6,511 bases of DNA, taken from assembly GCA_027064245.1 (NCBI GenBank), contig JAMOPZ010000442.1, positions 1 to 6,511 on the forward strand, read 5' to 3'. Below the pieces are notes generated by a model. It ran no database searches. It was not told the origin of the DNA and saw only the letters and a program-made list of their open reading frames with translations. The DNA comes from Campylobacterales bacterium. Its GTDB lineage: Bacteria; Campylobacterota; Campylobacteria; Campylobacterales; Arcobacteraceae. This document shows, piece by piece, positions 6,061-6,511 of the stretch (position 1 is the stretch's first letter; every line of letters starts with the position of its first letter). The position numbers and the translations under genes are program-made.

Positions 6061-6511
6061 ATGACTTTAATAGAACTTTTTCAAAAACTTTTACAATATA
6101 AAACAATCACTCCAAATGAAGAGGGTATTTATACTTTTATAAAAGAGTATCTAGGAGATACTTGGAAATACAAAGAATTAAACTTTGGTGAGGTTAAAAA
6201 CCTTTTTATCTATAAAAGATTTTCATCTGTTAATGAGCATTTATGTTTTGCAGGACATATAGATGTAGTACCCCCAGGAGATGGGTGGAGTGTAGATCCA
6301 TTTGCTGCAAAAATAGATAATGGCAAAATTATAGCAAGAGGTGCTCAAGATATGAAAAGTGGTGTAGCTGCATTTTTATATGCATTGAAACATACACAAA
6401 ATTTTAATGGAACATTATCAATTCTTCTTACAAGTGATGAGGAAGCAGATGCTATAGATGGTACAGTAAAAGTACTAGAATACTTAAAAAAAGAAAATTT
6501 CCTACCAACAT
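6061..6511 (+). CDS. dapE: Succinyl-diaminopimelate desuccinylase, 3'-truncated by window edge
   Basis: DapE is a dinuclear zinc amidohydrolase (M20 family) that removes succinate from N-succinyl-L,L-diaminopimelate in lysine and meso-diaminopimelate synthesis. The first 150 residues are present. Family motifs are GHIDVVPPGDGW (65-76, zinc ligand H66), RGAQDMKSGVAA (93-104, bridging D97) and LLTSDEEADA (122-131, with E127 as general base and E128 as zinc ligand). The GDGW, RGAQDMKSG and SDEEADA block is characteristic of DapE among M20 peptidases such as ArgE. The start at 6061 is preceded by AGGA (6050-6053) with 7 nt spacing. The 65-nt gap after the cytochrome has no clear promoter or terminator, so co-transcription with the cytochrome is possible. 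The dimerisation lid and C-terminal zinc His lie beyond the window. Confidence 0.96.
   Translation, partial: MTLIELFQKLLQYKTITPNEEGIYTFIKEYLGDTWKYKELNFGEVKNLFIYKRFSSVNEHLCFAGHIDVVPPGDGWSVDPFAAKIDNGKIIARGAQDMKSGVAAFLYALKHTQNFNGTLSILLTSDEEADAIDGTVKVLEYLKKENFLPT

Noticed and set aside
1..6511. CRISPR array, tRNA/rRNA genes, insertion sequence or attachment site
   Set aside because: No regularly spaced repeats, no GC-rich tRNA-like segment, no transposase and no flanking direct repeats were seen. All gaps between genes are under 100 bases.

Overview
The window is very AT-rich (well under one third G+C by eye) and is packed with plus-strand genes separated by gaps of under 100 bases. The codon choice (ATA, TTA, AGA and AAA preferred), the AT-only intergenic DNA and a Campylobacterota-style diheme cytochrome c lipoprotein suggest a free-living Campylobacterota bacterium, perhaps Arcobacter-like. 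This placement is inference from composition and protein style, not from a marker gene.

Layout, left to right: (1) the 3' nine-tenths of glmS (glucosamine-6-phosphate synthase), cut by the left edge; (2) a two-gene cassette of tiny membrane proteins (60 and 33 aa) overlapping by ATGA, behind a TATAAT box so close to the first ATG that the message may be leaderless; (3) a consensus sigma-70 promoter (TTGACA, 17 nt, TATAAT) driving a tight three-gene operon: an LsrG-like ABM-domain protein, a class II (zinc) aldolase of the RhaD/YuxG type lacking the usual C-terminal dehydrogenase, and a clear autoinducer-2 kinase LsrK; (4) a diheme c-type cytochrome lipoprotein with its own AT-rich upstream region; (5) the first 150 codons of dapE (succinyl-diaminopimelate desuccinylase), cut by the right edge.

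The outer genes are housekeeping: glmS for amino-sugar and envelope precursors, dapE for lysine and meso-diaminopimelate. The centre is the accessory part. In enteric bacteria LsrK phosphorylates the quorum-sensing molecule AI-2 (DPD), LsrG isomerises the phosphate, and LsrF splits it with CoA to DHAP and acetyl-CoA. Here LsrK and an LsrG-like protein sit with a class II aldolase and no LsrF, LsrR or Lsr transporter is visible. A reasonable hypothesis is a compact AI-2 (or 5-deoxypentose) degradation module that ends in a retro-aldol step giving DHAP plus a two-carbon aldehyde. This is the most interesting feature of the window and remains an inference from gene content.
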